This document shows, one piece after another, positions 63,589-64,000 of a DNA stretch of 64,000 nt (within the stretch, counting starts at the first letter, position 1; each line of letters opens with the position of its first letter). Origin of the DNA: Bacteroidota bacterium (lineage in GTDB: Bacteria; Bacteroidota; Bacteroidia; Chitinophagales; Saprospiraceae); NCBI GenBank assembly GCA_029557915.1, contig JAKQHS010000156.1:1-64000 (forward strand). The letters are read 5' to 3'. The notes beneath the pieces are model-generated. The model was given only the letters and a program-made list of their open reading frames with translations. It searched no databases and had not been told where the DNA came from. The translations under genes were made by a program, and so were the position numbers.

Positions 63589-64000
63589 ATGAATTTCCAT
63601 TCAGCAACATTGCTCTGGATTGTCCTCCTCCTGTTTTCCTGTGATGACAGGGAAGAACATATTATCCGGCGAAAGGACCTGGTTCAGGCGGTGTACGCTT
63701 CCGGGGAGGTGCTGCCGGTGGGCTTTTATGAGGTCACCAGTAAAATTCCAGGCATCGTCGACACCATATTCGTGTCGGTGGGGCAAACCGTGAAGGCCGG
63801 AGACGCCTTACTGAGGATCCAGAGCCAGGCCAACCGGCTGAATCTCCAAACCGCCAAAAACCTTTAGGAGCAGGCGAGAAAAAACGCTTCGGACGGTTCT
63901 GACCGATTGGCCGGTCTTGAACAAAAAGTAGCCTCTGCCTACGCCGCCTACCGGCAGGATTCACTGGATTACGAAAGATATAAACGCCTGAACGAACAGG
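63589..64000 (+). pseudogene. efflux adaptor (HlyD/RND MFP-like) gene with in-frame TAG, runs off the window
   Basis: From ATG 63589 the frame reads a lipoprotein-like signal (WIVLLLFSCDD) and a barrel-sandwich half (VYASGEVLPVGFYEVTSK, VGQTVKAGDALLRIQSQ). A TAG at 63865-63867 then interrupts it. The same frame continues without shift as EQARKNASDGSDRLAGLEQK and YAAYRQDSLDYERYKRL, typical of the adaptor coiled coil, to the window edge. So a single nonsense change (or sequencing error) breaks an otherwise normal adaptor. Confidence 0.7.

Overview
The window looks like a contiguous piece of a Bacteroidota chromosome, most likely from the Saprospirales/Chitinophagales side of the phylum. Supporting signs are a DUF4249 lipoprotein next to a SusC-like TonB receptor, a type IX secretion (T9SS) C-terminal sorting domain, a two-component-regulator-propeller histidine kinase, stand-alone MnmD, seven large two-module FtsX/MacB-type permeases, and the near absence of Shine-Dalgarno sequences. 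No rRNA, tRNA, CRISPR array or transposase was found. Family names come from recognising motifs by eye; no database search was run.

Region 1 (180-24034) is an ABC export locus. On the minus strand, in transcription order, come a HlyD/MacA-like adaptor, one LolD/MacB-like ATPase and seven tandem paralogous permeases (P7 to P1). Divergent from the adaptor are a sigma-54 response regulator and its histidine kinase. Two small four-helix-bundle (23S rRNA IVP family) genes sit between adaptor, ATPase and P7. Many gene junctions here carry short arrays of 7- or 8-base units that start at, or even supply, the stop codon of the preceding gene.

Region 2 (24043-30393) is a tightly coupled minus-strand operon: OmpA-like lipoprotein, TonB-dependent receptor, DUF4249 lipoprotein, secreted MG2-like protein. 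Region 3 (30827-39765) is on the plus strand: propeller histidine kinase with NarL-type regulator, C-terminal processing protease, and a two-subunit molybdenum hydroxylase. Region 4 (39766-45040) has a palindromic repeat cluster, a GH31 glycosidase, a small lipoprotein, a secreted M64 peptidase with a T9SS tail, and another small lipoprotein.

Region 5 (45095-49811) holds two paralogous secreted proteins, each with four Cache-like repeats and a C-terminal cupin. They share a palindromic element upstream. Region 6 (50101-53893) is a minus-strand operon: CBM48-esterase, M17 aminopeptidase, ATP-grasp enzyme. MnmD follows on the plus strand. Region 7 (54618-63279) is a minus-strand series: GH95 fucosidase-like enzyme, DPP IV-like peptidase, Fe-S L-serine dehydratase, NagX-like acyltransferase, DUF3500 protein. 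The right edge has a 40-codon remnant of a second acyltransferase gene and the start of an efflux adaptor gene broken by an in-frame TAG.

The most unusual signals are the stop-codon-abutting 7/8-mer arrays, the inverted arrays that bracket the two four-helix-bundle genes, and the tetra-Cache-cupin protein pair.
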